Shown in pieces: positions 25,676-35,524 of a stretch of 64,000 nucleotides of DNA. The position numbers and the translations under genes are program-made. Positions within the stretch are counted from its first letter, which is position 1, and every line of letters begins with the position of its first letter. This stretch comes from Mycobacterium paragordonae. Lineage in GTDB: Bacteria; Actinomycetota; Actinomycetes; Mycobacteriales; Mycobacteriaceae. The notes beneath the pieces were generated by a model, which was not told the DNA's origin, did no database searches, and saw only the letters and a list, made by a program, of their open reading frames with translations. The DNA lies in assembly GCF_003614435.1 (NCBI RefSeq), contig NZ_CP025546.1, forward strand, positions 5,084,001-5,148,000, in the 5' to 3' direction.

Positions 25676-26917
25676 ATGACTGCGGTTATGTCTCATGAAG
25701 CCCCGGCGAAGTTCGTCCTGGCTACCGCCGAGACCTGGTCCGACCCGTGGCCGATGTACCGGGCGCTGCGGGACCACGACCCGGTGCATCACGTCGTGCC
25801 GGCGGGTCGTCCCGACCACGACTACTACGTGCTGTCCCGGCACGCCGACGTCTGGGCGGCGGCCCGCGATCACGAGACGTTCTCTTCCGCGCAGGGCCTG
25901 ACCGTCAACTACGGCGACCTGGACATGATCGGGCTGCGGGATAACCCGCCGATGGTGATGCAGGACCCGCCGGTGCACACCCAGTTCCGCAAGCTGGTTT
26001 CGCGCGGTTTCACGCCGCGCCAGGTCGAGGCCGTCGAACCCAAGGTGCGCGAGTTCGTCGTCGAACGCATCGAGAAGATCCGCGCCCGCGGCGAGGGTGA
26101 CATCGTCACCGAGTTGTTCAAGCCGCTGCCGTCCATGGTCGTCGCGCATTATCTCGGTGTGCCCGAGCAGGATTGGGCGCAATTCGACGGCTGGACCCAG
26201 GCCATCGTCGCGGCCAACACCGCCGAGGGCGGTATCGCCGGCGCGCTGGAGACCGTCGGGGACGCGGTGGGCACGATGATGGCCTACTTCACCGCCTTGA
26301 TCGAGCGGCGCCGGACCGAGCCCGAGGATGACACGATATCCCACCTGGTCAGTGCCGGCGTCGGTGCGGACGGCGACATCTCCGGCATTCTGTCCATCCT
26401 GGGATTCACCTTCACCATGGTCACCGGCGGCAACGACACGGTCACCGGAATGCTCGGCGGCTCAATGCCTTTGCTGCACGAGCGGCCCGACCAGCGGCAG
26501 CTGCTGGTGGATGACCCCGGGCTGATCCCGGACGCCGTCGACGAACTGCTGCGGCTCACCTCGCCGGCGCAGAACCTGGCCCGCACGGTCACGCGCGACG
26601 TCACGATCGAGAACACCACCATCCCGGCCGGTCGCCGGGTGCTGCTGGTGTACGGGTCGGCCAACCGCGACGAACGCCAATACGGTGAAAACGCGGGCGA
26701 ACTCGACGTCACCCGCTGCCCGCGCAACATTCTGACCTTCAGCCACGGCGCGCACCACTGCCTCGGGGCTGCCGCGGCGCGGATGCAGTCGCGGGTCGCA
26801 CTGGGCGAATTGCTCGGTCGCTGCCCTGATTTCGAGGTCGACGTGGACGACATCGTGTGGTCCGGCGGCAGCTACGTGCGCCGCCCACTGTCGGTTCCCA
26901 TCCGGGTGCGGGCCTGA
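25676..26917 (+). CDS. cyp130: Cytochrome P450 CYP130
   Basis: A 413-residue soluble P450. The haem-binding loop FSHGAHHCLGAAAARM supplies the Cys ligand, ELLR is the K-helix ExxR, and the I-helix reads VTGGNDTVTGML, with Gly-Asn-Asp-Thr where many P450s have AGxxT, as in Rv1256c. CYP130 of M. tuberculosis binds azoles and N-demethylates dextromethorphan-like compounds; the natural substrate is uncertain. Electron partners (ferredoxin) are not encoded next to it. Its TGA overlaps the TetR ATG (TGATG). Confidence 0.93.
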   Translation: MTAVMSHEAPAKFVLATAETWSDPWPMYRALRDHDPVHHVVPAGRPDHDYYVLSRHADVWAAARDHETFSSAQGLTVNYGDLDMIGLRDNPPMVMQDPPVHTQFRKLVSRGFTPRQVEAVEPKVREFVVERIEKIRARGEGDIVTELFKPLPSMVVAHYLGVPEQDWAQFDGWTQAIVAANTAEGGIAGALETVGDAVGTMMAYFTALIERRRTEPEDDTISHLVSAGVGADGDISGILSILGFTFTMVTGGNDTVTGMLGGSMPLLHERPDQRQLLVDDPGLIPDAVDELLRLTSPAQNLARTVTRDVTIENTTIPAGRRVLLVYGSANRDERQYGENAGELDVTRCPRNILTFSHGAHHCLGAAAARMQSRVALGELLGRCPDFEVDVDDIVWSGGSYVRRPLSVPIRVRA

Positions 26918-27513
26918 TGGCGGGTGACTGGCTGGGCGACCGGCGCAGTGAAGTCGCCGCGGACCGGATCCTCGACGCTGCCGAGCGGCTGTTCACCGAG
27001 CAGGATCCCGCGTCGGTCGGCATGAACGAAATCGCCAGGGCCGCAGGCTGTTCCAGGGCGACGCTGTACCGGTACTTCGACAGCCGGGAATCGTTGCGCA
27101 CCGCCTACGTACACCGCGAGACGCATCGGTTGGGACGCGACATCCTCGGGCGGATCGAACGCATCGAGGACCCACAGGAGCGGCTGGTGGCCGGGATCAC
27201 CGCGACCTTGCGGATGGTTCGCGAAAACCCGGCACTGGCAGCATGGTTCGGCTCCACCCGGTTGCCGATCGGCGGTGAGATGGCGGGACAGTCGCAGGTG
27301 ATCACCGCGCTGGCCTCCGGATTCCTCGCCTCATTGGGCCCCGCGCCAGGTCCCGACGACGCCGCCCTCGAACGCCGAGCGCGGTGGGCGGTGCGGGTGA
27401 TCATCTCGATGCTGATGTTCCCCGGCCGCGGCGAGGAGGACGAGCGAGCGATGATCGAAGAGTTCGTGCTTCCGGTGCTGGCGCCGGTATCGGCCGGTCA
27501 GGCCACCCAATAA
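26917..27513 (+). CDS. TetR-family transcriptional regulator, Rv1255c-like
   Basis: A 198-residue TetR repressor. The N-terminal helix-turn-helix is clear: AADRILDAAERLFTEQ, then VGMNEIARAAGCSRATLYRY with FDSRESLRTAYV. The C-terminal ligand domain (about 75-190) is divergent, as usual. The start overlaps the cyp130 stop (TGATG), so it is translationally coupled, and the palindrome upstream of cyp130 is the probable target. It ends 16 bp inside the convergent siderophore-interacting gene. Confidence 0.92.
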   Translation: MAGDWLGDRRSEVAADRILDAAERLFTEQDPASVGMNEIARAAGCSRATLYRYFDSRESLRTAYVHRETHRLGRDILGRIERIEDPQERLVAGITATLRMVRENPALAAWFGSTRLPIGGEMAGQSQVITALASGFLASLGPAPGPDDAALERRARWAVRVIISMLMFPGRGEEDERAMIEEFVLPVLAPVSAGQATQ

Positions 27514-28208
27514 GCTTGCGACTTAATGGATTTCCGCGGAATCCCGAAGTCCTCCCGCAGCACCTTGACAACCGAGCGGGTGGTTCGGCTGTCGCAGGCC
27601 ACCCAGCCGAAATGGCAACCCCCGTCACACGCCGCCGACCGCACCGCTTCCAGCAGCGCCCCGTCCTTGCGGTCCACCCAGGTGATGTCGACGTCGCGCA
27701 CTACCGGTAGATGCCGGTCGTCGTCGCAGCCGGCCTCCAGGAACACTTGTGCGGGAGCATCGCCGATGGCCGTCAGCAGCGAATTGATCGCGGGCAGTGA
27801 GGCGCAGTCACCGACGATGATGTACCCGGCCGGCTGCGGGTCGGGAATGGCGAACTTGCTGCCCATCACGGTCGCCTCGATGGTGTCGCCGGGCTGGGCA
27901 GCCCGCGCCCAGTTCGATGCGATGCCGTCGTGCAGCGCGAACTCGATGTCGAAGGTGTCGGCCGCGGGGTTGGGGTTGACCAGCGTGTAGCCGCGTTGGT
28001 GTGACTTGTCGCCGTCGGCGAACCACAACCGGATCCACATCGTCGGATGCACCTCATGCGCGGTGAGCAACCCGCCCGCCTCGAAGCTCAACCGGTGGTA
28101 GTGCGGGCTGACTTCCTCCCGACCGGTCACGGTGAGCCGATAATCTCCCGCTCGCAGCAGTTTCAGCACTGCCCCGGCAAAACCTCGAGACGCCTTCTGT
28201 TCGCCCAT
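27498..28208 (-). CDS. Siderophore-interacting FAD protein (ViuB/SIP type)
   Basis: A 236-residue SIP family ferric-siderophore reductase. It has the N-terminal FAD-binding barrel with RGYTLVNPNPAADTFDIEF and ALHDGIASNWARAAQPGD, and the NAD(P)H part with YIIVGDCASLPAINSLL and GWVACDSRTTRSVVKVL. These proteins reduce ferric siderophores in the cytoplasm to release iron. An IdeR box 38 bp upstream supports iron control. The family includes ViuB (Rv2895c) and the N-terminal domain of IrtA; this gene is not at this locus in M. tuberculosis, so I leave the symbol blank. Its 3' end overlaps the TetR gene. Confidence 0.9.
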   Translation of the reverse strand: MGEQKASRGFAGAVLKLLRAGDYRLTVTGREEVSPHYHRLSFEAGGLLTAHEVHPTMWIRLWFADGDKSHQRGYTLVNPNPAADTFDIEFALHDGIASNWARAAQPGDTIEATVMGSKFAIPDPQPAGYIIVGDCASLPAINSLLTAIGDAPAQVFLEAGCDDDRHLPVVRDVDITWVDRKDGALLEAVRSAACDGGCHFGWVACDSRTTRSVVKVLREDFGIPRKSIKSQAYWVA

Positions 28209-28246
28209 CCGTTCCCTGACCCTTCGTCGCTATCGCGTCGTCCAAC

Positions 28247-28265
28247 TTAGGTTAGGGTAACCATC
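28247..28265 (-). promoter_or_regulatory. IdeR iron box
   Basis: The 19-mer TTAGGTTAGGGTAACCATC matches the mycobacterial IdeR consensus (TTAGGTTAGSCTAACCTAA) at about 15 of 19 positions, with the central dyad GGTTAGGGTAACC kept. It lies 38 bp upstream of the siderophore-interacting gene start. Iron repression of that gene is the expected effect. Confidence 0.85.
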
Positions 28266-28337
28266 CCAGCCGGATTTAACCCGGGGTGACGGCGACGATG
28301 CAGGCCGGAAGGCCCGAGGAGAAGCCGGCGCAATTAT

Positions 28338-31300
28338 CTACGCCGAGCCGGCACCGCCGGAACCACCGGAACCGCCGGACCCGCCGACACCTCCGGTGGA
28401 GCCGCTGCCTCCGGTGGGGGCGTCGCCGGTATTGCCCGCGGCGCCAGTGCTGCCACCGGTCCCGGTCTTGCCGCTGGAGCCGGTTCCGCCGACACCGCCG
28501 GTGCCTCCGGAGCCGCCGTTGCCGCCGAATCCGCCCAGTTCGCCGCCGGTGCCGTTGCCGCCGACGCCGCCGGTGCCACCCGCGCCGCCCGTGCCGCCGG
28601 TCCCGCCGGTGCCGGCCGCGTTCAGGCCGCCCGCCCCACCGGTACCGCCCTTGCCGCCGTGACCGGCGTTCGCGGCGGCGCCGCCACTGGCCGCACCGGC
28701 GGCCCCGGCGCCGCCGACGCCACCCTGGCCTCCGGCGCCGCCGACACCGGCGTTGTGGCCGGCGGTAACAGTGGCACCACCCACGCCGCCGCTGCCGCCC
28801 TGGCCGCCGGCGCCACCGACACCCGCGGTCCCTCCCGAACCGCCGGTGCCCACCGCGCCGCCGGCGCCACCCAGGCCACCGGTGCCGCCGGTACCGCCGG
28901 CGCCCGCGTTATTGCTGCCGTCATCGGCGAACCCGGCGCCGCCGGCACCACCCTGGCCGCCGATCCCGCCGGCGCCTCCCTTGCCGTTGGTGGCTCCGAC
29001 CACCGCCCCACCGCCAACACCGCCGGCGCCCCCTTGCCCACCGCCGCCACCGGCAGACCCTGCCGCGCCGGTCGCACCCACGGCGCCGATGCCACCAGCA
29101 CCCCCGGCGCCACCGGCACCACCGGCACCGGCGGTGTTGCCGACCGTGGTGGTCGCCCCGCCCTGGCCGCCTGCGCCGCCCTTGCCGCCGGCTCCTGCCG
29201 CTCCGGCGCTACCCCCGGATCCGCCGGTACCCGCCGCTCCGCCGTCGCCGCCGAGACCACCGGCCCCGCCGGTTCCACCGGCGCCCGCAGCGTTGCCGCC
29301 GCCTTCATTGGTCCCGGCGCCACCGGCGCCACCCTGGCCGCCGACGCCCCCAATACCGCCCTTTCCGTTGGTAGCCCCGGCCACCGCGGCTCCGCCGGAA
29401 CCGCCGGCGCCGCCCTGCCCACCGGTACCACCGGACGAGCCCGGAGCGCCGGCGACACCCACCGCCCCGGCGCCACCCGCACCGCCCTGCCCACCGGCTC
29501 CGGCGGTGTGGCCGTTGATATTCGTGGCCCCGCCCGCGCCGCCGATGCCGCCTTTGCCGCCGGCCCCGGCCGTCCCGGCACTGCCACCTGACCCGCCACT
29601 GCCCAGTGCACCGCCGGCGCCACCGACTCCGCCGGTCCCACCGGTTCCGCCGGCGCCCGCGTTGTCGCTGCCGCTATCGGCGAACCCGGCACCGCCGGCA
29701 CCACCTTGGCCGCCACCGCCCCCGATGCCACCGTTGCCGCGGACGGCGCCGGTCACCGCGCCACCGCCGGTGCCACCGGCACCGCCCTGCCCGCCGACGC
29801 CACCGACAGATCCCGTCCCGTTGGGCCCGCTCGCGGCGCCGGCGCCACCCGCACCGCCCTGGCCTCCATTGCCGCCGGCGCCCGAGGTGTTACCCGCGGT
29901 GGCCGTGGCGCCCCCCACGCCGCCGTTGCCACCCAGACCACCGGCTCCGGCCGCGCCCGCGGTGCCGCTGATACCGCCACTACCCGCAGCGCCGCCCACG
30001 CCGCCGGCGCCACCGGTCCCGCCGGTTCCGCCGGAGCCCGCATTGTTGCTGCCGCCGTCGGTGAACCCGGCGCCGCCGGTACCGCCCTGGCCGCCGGTGC
30101 CTCCGATGCCCCCGTTGCCACTGACGGCGGACCCGACCGCCTTCCCACCGGCGCCACCGGCGCCACCCTGCCCACCGACACCACCGGCAGAGCCCGCAGC
30201 GCTCGGCGCGCTCACGGCACCGACGCCACCGGCACCACCCTGTCCTCCGGCCCCGCCCGCACCGGCGACGTCCCCGGCCAGGGTGGCGGCCCCACCCAGG
30301 CCGCCAACGCCGCCGTTTCCGCCGGCGCCCGCCGCGCCCGCACTGCCCCCCGTGCCGCCGCTGCCCACCGCACCAGCAGCACCGCCGACACCGCCGGTCC
30401 CGCCGGTTCCGCCGGCACCCGCATTGTCGGTGCCGGTATCGGTGAATCCAGCGCCACCGGTACCACCCTCGCCACCGGCACCGCCGGCGCCTCCAACGCC
30501 ATTCGTGGCCCCGCTCACCGCCGCGCCGCCGGCACCGCCGGTGCCACCCTGGCCACCGACACCGCCTGCGGACCCTACGCCGCTGGGCGTACTCGCGACC
30601 CCGGCGGCGCCCTGCCCGCCGGCACCGCCGGCGCCGCCGGCACCCGCGGTGTACCCGGTGGTGGTCACCGCTCCGCCCAGGCCGCCGACGCCGCCCTTGC
30701 CGCCGGTCCCAGCAGCTCCGGTGCTGCCCCCGGAGCCGCCGGTGCCCGCCGCACCGCCCACGCCGCCGACACCACCGGTCCCGCCGGTCGCGCCGGCGCC
30801 GGCATTGTTGCTGCCGTCATCGGCGAACCCGGCGCCACCGGCACCGCCCTGACCGCCGACACCGCCGGCACCTCCCAGGCCATTCGTGGCTCCGGCCGCC
30901 GCATTGCCACCGGCACCGCCGGACCCGCCCTGGCCACCGACTCCACCGGCGGCCGCCGAACCTCCGAGCACGCCGACCGCCCCGGCACCGCCGGCGCCGC
31001 CCTGGCCACCGGCACCGCCCGCGCCGCCTGCCTTACCCACGGCCGCTTCGCCACCGACTCCGCCCTGACCACCCGCACCACCAGCGCCGCCGACACCCGC
31101 GGAGCTCGCGGTGCCGCCGGTGCCCATCGCGCCGCCCACGCCGCCCACGCCGCCGGTACCACCGCCACCGCCCGCGGTCGCGTCGGTGATCCCGCCATCG
31201 GTAAACCCGCCACCGCCGTTTCCGCCGGCACCACCGATGCCGCCCACGCCTCCGGCGCCGACGGTGCCACCGGCGCCCGAATTTCCGCCGGCACCGCCGT

Positions 31301-34259
31301 GACCACCGGCCCCGCCGTTTCCGCCGGTGCCGCCGTTAACGCCCACCGTGGTGCTCGTCTGACCCTGCAGTCCCGCGCCGCCGGTACCACCTGCACCACC
31401 CTGGCCGCCGGTGCCATAGGCGCCATCCACGCCCGCCGCGCCTCCAGTACCGGCCTTGCCGCCGGCCCCGGCAGCACCACCCTGGCCACCGGTGCCTCCG
31501 GCGGTCGCCGCGTCGACCCCGTTGTCAGCAAACCCGGTACCACCCTGGCCACCGGCACCACCGGTACCGCCCACGCCGCCGGCGCCGGCCGTGCCACCGG
31601 CACCCGAACCACCGCCCGCCCCACCCTGGCCGCCCGCGGCCCCACTACCGCCGGTGCCGCCGGTGACGCCCGCCGTCGTGCTTGTCTGTCCCTGCAGTCC
31701 GGCGCCGCCGGTCCCGCCGCCACCACCCTTGCCGCCTGTCCCGTAAGCGCCGTCGACACCCGCCGCGCCACCACTACCGGCCTTACCGCCGGCGCCCGCG
31801 GCACCACCCTGGCCACCGTCACCCCCGGCCGTCGCCGCATCGACCCCGTTGTCAGCAAACCCGGCGCCACCCTGGCCACCGGCACCACCGGTACCGCCCA
31901 CGCCTCCGGCGCCGGCCGTGCCACCGGCACCCGAACCACCGCCCGCACCACCCTGGCCGCCCGCGGCACCAGTACCGCCGGTGCCGCCGGTGACGCCCGC
32001 CGTCGTGCTCGTCTGTCCCTGCAGGCCGGCGCCGCCGGTCCCGCCGCCACCACCCTTGCCGCCCGTCCCGTAAGCGCCGTCGACACCCGCCGCGCCACCA
32101 CTACCGGCCTTACCGCCGGCCCCGGCGGCACCACCCTGACCACCGTCACCCCCGGCCGTCGCCGCGTCCACCCCATTGTCAGCAAACCCGGCACCACCCT
32201 GACCACCCGCACCACCGGTACCGCCCACCCCGCCGGCGCCGGCCGTACCACCGGCACCCGAACCACCACCCGCACCACCCTGGCCACCCGCAGCCCCATT
32301 ACCGCCGGTGCCCCCGGTGACGCCCGCCTTCGTGCTCGTCTGTCCCTGCAGCCCGGCGCCGCCGGTCCCGCCGCCACCACCCTGGCCGCCCGTCCCGTAA
32401 CCGCCGTCGACACCCGCCGCGCCACCCGTACCGGCCTTGCCACCGGCGCCCGCGGCACCACCCTGACCACCGTCACCACCAGCCGTCGCCGCGTCCACCC
32501 CGTTGTCAGCAAACCCGGCACCACCCTGGCCACCGGCACCACCGGTACCGCCCGCCCCGCCGGCGCCGGCCGTGCCACCGGCACCCGAACCACCGCCCGC
32601 CCCACCCTGGCCACCCGCGGCCCCATTACCGCCGGTGCCGCCGGTGACGCCCGCCTTCGTGCTTGTCTGTCCTTGCAGCCCGGCCCCACCGGTACCACCG
32701 GTGCCACCCTGGCCGCCGGTACCGTAGCCGCCGTCGGGACCCGCCGCGCCGCCGGCCTTGCCGCCGGCACCGGCGGCACCACCCTGGCCACCGTTACCCC
32801 CGGCCGTCGCCGCGTCGACCCCGTTGTCGGCGAACCCGGTACCACCCTGGCCGCCGGCACCACCGGTACCGCCGACGCCGCCGCCGCCACTGGCGCCACC
32901 CGCGATGGCGGCACCACCGACTCCGCCCTGGCCGCCCGAGCCACCGTTTCCGCCGAGGCCGCCATCGACGGCCGCCGTCGTACTCGTCAGACCCAGCGCG
33001 CCCGCACCGCCGGTGCCACCCTGGCCACCCTGGCCGCTCGCGCCGCTCGCTCCGGCGGGACCCAGCAGCCCGCCGGCTCCGCCGGCGCCGGCTACTCCTC
33101 CGGTTCCGCCGGTGCCGCCCGTTCCACCGGTACCCGCGTTGCCCACGCCGACGCCACCGGTGCCGCCCTGGCCGCCCTGACCGCCGGCACCGCCGGCCCC
33201 GCCGCCGCCACCGATCAGCGAATGAACCGCGCCGCCGAGCCCACCGGCTCCGCCAGTCCCGCCCTGACCTCCGTTGCCACCGCCCGGACCGGTCACCCCA
33301 ATACCGCCTGCCCCGCCGGCTCCGCCGTCACCCGCGGAGCCGCCGATCAAAGCGGAAACCGTTCCACCCGCGCCGCCGGACCCACCGTCGAAGCCGCCGG
33401 CCGCGCCGGCACCGCCCGCGCCGCCCGCTCCCCCGCTGCCGTAGATCACCCCGCTGTTGCCGCCGGCACCACCGGCGCCACCGACACCGGTGGCCCCGGC
33501 TCCGCCGGCCCCACCGGCACCGCCGTTGCCGAAGAATCCCGCGGATCCGCCGATACCCCCGGCGGCTCCGGCGCCACCCACGCCTCCGGTGCCGCCGGCG
33601 CCGTAGATGAACGAGCCCGCGCCGCCCCGGCCCCCTACCGCGCCGGCACCGCCGACGCCGCCGGTGCCGCCGGTGCCGAACAAGAAGGCGGCAGAGCCCC
33701 CGTCACCACCCGCCGCACCGACACCACCGACGCCCCCGGCGCCGCCGTTGCCGAAGAAGATCCCCGCCGCACCGCCGGCGCCGCCGGCCTGGCCGGGAGC
33801 GCCGGAACCCCCGTTGCCGCCGTTGCCCAACAGGATTCCGCCGGCGCCGCCGGCTTGACCGGTACCGGGTGCCCCGTTCGTGCCATCGCCGATCAGTGGT
33901 CGGTTCAACAGGAACTTGGTCGGAGCATTGATCACCAGCAGAATGTCGTCGACCACGGTCTGCAGCGGGTTGACGCTGGCCGCTTCGGCCGCCCGATAGG
34001 CATTGCCCGCACCGGTCAGGGCCTGCACGAACTCGTTGTGGAATGCCGACAGCTGCGTGCTGATCAACGCATAGTCCTGGGCGAAACCGCCGAACAGCCG
34101 CGCTATCGCCTCCGACACCTCGTCGGCGGCCGCGGGCAACACCTCGGTAGTCGAGGCGGCCGCCGCCGCATTGGCCTGGCTGATCGTCGCGCCGAGCCCG
34201 GCCAGGTCCGCGGACGCCGCCGCAAAGGCCTCGGGTACAGCGATCAAGTACAAGGACAT
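28338..34259 (-). CDS. PE_PGRS family protein, 1973 residues
   Basis: Residues 1-95 are a PE domain ([20 protein letters not shown], then [20 protein letters not shown]), the ESX-5 secretion module. A linker with [18 protein letters not shown] leads to about 1830 residues of Gly-Gly-x repeats (PGRS), expected to form a sandwich of polyproline-II helices at the cell surface. Five copies of a 109-residue unit lie in its middle. Later parts carry many FADxGSxNAGAG units. It ends with a short Ser/Gly tail without a separate C-terminal domain. ATG 34259 follows AGGGGAG and gives the canonical PE start; an ATG 13 codons earlier is not. Length is near the upper end of the family. Role: surface antigen, specific function unknown. 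Confidence 0.93.
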   Translation of the reverse strand: MSLYLIAVPEAFAAASADLAGLGATISQANAAAAASTTEVLPAAADEVSEAIARLFGGFAQDYALISTQLSAFHNEFVQALTGAGNAYRAAEAASVNPLQTVVDDILLVINAPTKFLLNRPLIGDGTNGAPGTGQAGGAGGILLGNGGNGGSGAPGQAGGAGGAAGIFFGNGGAGGVGGVGAAGGDGGSAAFLFGTGGTGGVGGAGAVGGRGGAGSFIYGAGGTGGVGGAGAAGGIGGSAGFFGNGGAGGAGGAGATGVGGAGGAGGNSGVIYGSGGAGGAGGAGAAGGFDGGSGGAGGTVSALIGGSAGDGGAGGAGGIGVTGPGGGNGGQGGTGGAGGLGGAVHSLIGGGGGAGGAGGQGGQGGTGGVGVGNAGTGGTGGTGGTGGVAGAGGAGGLLGPAGASGASGQGGQGGTGGAGALGLTSTTAAVDGGLGGNGGSGGQGGVGGAAIAGGASGGGGVGGTGGAGGQGGTGFADNGVDAATAGGNGGQGGAAGAGGKAGGAAGPDGGYGTGGQGGTGGTGGAGLQGQTSTKAGVTGGTGGNGAAGGQGGAGGGSGAGGTAGAGGAGGTGGAGGQGGAGFADNGVDAATAGGDGGQGGAAGAGGKAGTGGAAGVDGGYGTGGQGGGGGTGGAGLQGQTSTKAGVTGGTGGNGAAGGQGGAGGGSGAGGTAGAGGVGGTGGAGGQGGAGFADNGVDAATAGGDGGQGGAAGAGGKAGSGGAAGVDGAYGTGGKGGGGGTGGAGLQGQTSTTAGVTGGTGGTGAAGGQGGAGGGSGAGGTAGAGGVGGTGGAGGQGGAGFADNGVDAATAGGDGGQGGAAGAGGKAGSGGAAGVDGAYGTGGKGGGGGTGGAGLQGQTSTTAGVTGGTGGSGAAGGQGGAGGGSGAGGTAGAGGVGGTGGAGGQGGTGFADNGVDAATAGGTGGQGGAAGAGGKAGTGGAAGVDGAYGTGGQGGAGGTGGAGLQGQTSTTVGVNGGTGGNGGAGGHGGAGGNSGAGGTVGAGGVGGIGGAGGNGGGGFTDGGITDATAGGGGGTGGVGGVGGAMGTGGTASSAGVGGAGGAGGQGGVGGEAAVGKAGGAGGAGGQGGAGGAGAVGVLGGSAAAGGVGGQGGSGGAGGNAAAGATNGLGGAGGVGGQGGAGGAGFADDGSNNAGAGATGGTGGVGGVGGAAGTGGSGGSTGAAGTGGKGGVGGLGGAVTTTGYTAGAGGAGGAGGQGAAGVASTPSGVGSAGGVGGQGGTGGAGGAAVSGATNGVGGAGGAGGEGGTGGAGFTDTGTDNAGAGGTGGTGGVGGAAGAVGSGGTGGSAGAAGAGGNGGVGGLGGAATLAGDVAGAGGAGGQGGAGGVGAVSAPSAAGSAGGVGGQGGAGGAGGKAVGSAVSGNGGIGGTGGQGGTGGAGFTDGGSNNAGSGGTGGTGGAGGVGGAAGSGGISGTAGAAGAGGLGGNGGVGGATATAGNTSGAGGNGGQGGAGGAGAASGPNGTGSVGGVGGQGGAGGTGGGAVTGAVRGNGGIGGGGGQGGAGGAGFADSGSDNAGAGGTGGTGGVGGAGGALGSGGSGGSAGTAGAGGKGGIGGAGGATNINGHTAGAGGQGGAGGAGAVGVAGAPGSSGGTGGQGGAGGSGGAAVAGATNGKGGIGGVGGQGGAGGAGTNEGGGNAAGAGGTGGAGGLGGDGGAAGTGGSGGSAGAAGAGGKGGAGGQGGATTTVGNTAGAGGAGGAGGAGGIGAVGATGAAGSAGGGGGQGGAGGVGGGAVVGATNGKGGAGGIGGQGGAGGAGFADDGSNNAGAGGTGGTGGLGGAGGAVGTGGSGGTAGVGGAGGQGGSGGVGGATVTAGHNAGVGGAGGQGGVGGAGAAGAASGGAAANAGHGGKGGTGGAGGLNAAGTGGTGGTGGAGGTGGVGGNGTGGELGGFGGNGGSGGTGGVGGTGSSGKTGTGGSTGAAGNTGDAPTGGSGSTGGVGGSGGSGGSGGAGSA
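31340..32980 (-). repeat. 327-bp tandem repeat inside PE_PGRS
   Basis: The segment coding [13 protein letters not shown] recurs at 31501, 31828, 32155, 32482 and 32803, that is at 327, 327, 327 and 321 bp. Each unit encodes about 109 residues including LQGQTST and VDGxYGTGG. Copies look above 90% identical by eye, so the array is recent or homogenised, and copy number could vary between strains or be mis-assembled from short reads. Confidence 0.85.
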
Positions 34260-34387
34260 CCCGGCTCCCCTGGCATTCGACGGCACCAAACAGCTCACGA
34301 TCGTTGCAGAACTCTACGCGTGTCTGATACGGGCCTTGGCCGGAACACGAAAGACTTTGAAAACGCCGAGATTTCGCTGCGGCAGAG

Positions 34388-35524
34388 CTATCGAACCCGG
34401 GTGAACCGGTGTAGCAACCAGGCCAGCGGGACGGTCACCACCACGGTGGCGATGAACAGGTTCAACATCGGGCCCGTGTACACGTGCGCCCGGACGATGT
34501 AGACCATCGCGAATTCCATTGTGATCAGGTGGATCAGGAAGATCTCATAGGAGATCTCGCCGAGCCACACCATCGGCCGGCTGGCCAACACCTGCGAATA
34601 CCAGCCCTGATCTCCCAGGGCCAGCGGCGCCACCGCCAGCGTGGCGATGACCGCGTAGAACCCGGTCTTCCACAGCGCTTCCGGCAGCGAGGCCGGCGAG
34701 GTGGTGGGCGCGCCCGCGATCGGAGTGGAGACGATGAAGTAGCAGATCACCGCCAGCGGGATGGCCACGAACGCGTAGCAGCGCACGCCCATCTGCTGCA
34801 GAACCGTCAGCATCATGCCGCCCAGGAACCAGGCCAGGTAAGTGGGCAGCCACAGCCGTGCGCCGTCGGGAAAGAACCGGTCTATGTGCACCAGCACCAG
34901 CCAGCCCGGGCTGATCAGTGTCAACGCCGCCAGCGCCGCCAGGACCAGCTTGGGCTGCCACCGTCGCCGGCTGAGCAGCACCAGCAACAGGTAGGCCAGC
35001 AGCGGCAGCGTCACGTAGAAGGCGGCCTCGACCGCCAGGCTCCACATCTGGGTCAAGCCCTGGTGCAGGTACTTGCCGAGGTAGCCGTCGGTGTAAATCT
35101 GTGTCAGCGTGAGGTTTCGGGTCAGACCGAGCCAGCTGTGCCCGGGGTTGGGTCCCGCTTCGCGGTAGTGATATAGCACGTAGGCGAACAGCACGGTGAC
35201 GACGTAGGCCGGCATGATGCGCCGCACCCGGTTACGCGCGTAGCGACGCACCGACGGCCACGGACTGCCGGTGGCCGCGGATTTGACCCACGGGCGGAAC
35301 AGCAGGTATCCGGATAGGACGAAGAACATCGGAACGCCGATCTCCATGCGCGCGCCGACCAGACCCCAGTAGCCGTGGGTGTATTTGCCGGTGGTGTAGG
35401 CGGCGTGGGTGCCCACCACCAGCAGCGCGGCGACGGCCCGGACTCCGGTGAGCGAAGCGACCCGGTCGACGCCAGCGGTCTGCTCGAGGCCGCCCTGGGC
35501 GTCCTCGGCTTCCGACACCGTCAT
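34388..35524 (-). CDS. Membrane acyltransferase (acyltransferase 3 family), Rv1254-like
   Basis: A 378-residue integral membrane protein with about ten helices, family acyltransferase 3 (OafA/NodX type). The N-terminal RVASLTGVRAVAALLVVGTH and VPMFFVLSGYLLFRPWV carry the conserved His and Arg. Such enzymes transfer acyl groups to sugars or lipids of the envelope; the acceptor is unknown. Its ATG overlaps the deaD stop (ATGA, 35521-35524), so it is translationally coupled to deaD, the same pair as Rv1253-Rv1254. Confidence 0.9.
   Translation of the reverse strand: MTVSEAEDAQGGLEQTAGVDRVASLTGVRAVAALLVVGTHAAYTTGKYTHGYWGLVGARMEIGVPMFFVLSGYLLFRPWVKSAATGSPWPSVRRYARNRVRRIMPAYVVTVLFAYVLYHYREAGPNPGHSWLGLTRNLTLTQIYTDGYLGKYLHQGLTQMWSLAVEAAFYVTLPLLAYLLLVLLSRRRWQPKLVLAALAALTLISPGWLVLVHIDRFFPDGARLWLPTYLAWFLGGMMLTVLQQMGVRCYAFVAIPLAVICYFIVSTPIAGAPTTSPASLPEALWKTGFYAVIATLAVAPLALGDQGWYSQVLASRPMVWLGEISYEIFLIHLITMEFAMVYIVRAHVYTGPMLNLFIATVVVTVPLAWLLHRFTRVR

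Noticed and set aside
31340..32980. CRISPR array
   Set aside because: The repeats are 327 bp, in frame and coding, without short repeats alternating with unique spacers; there are no cas genes.
29706..34502. Open frame of 1598 codons on the plus strand opposite the first PE_PGRS
   Set aside because: GGx repeats on one strand leave Pro/Ala/Arg-rich open frames on the other by composition alone; there is no ribosome site or family similarity, and the minus strand has a textbook PE domain.
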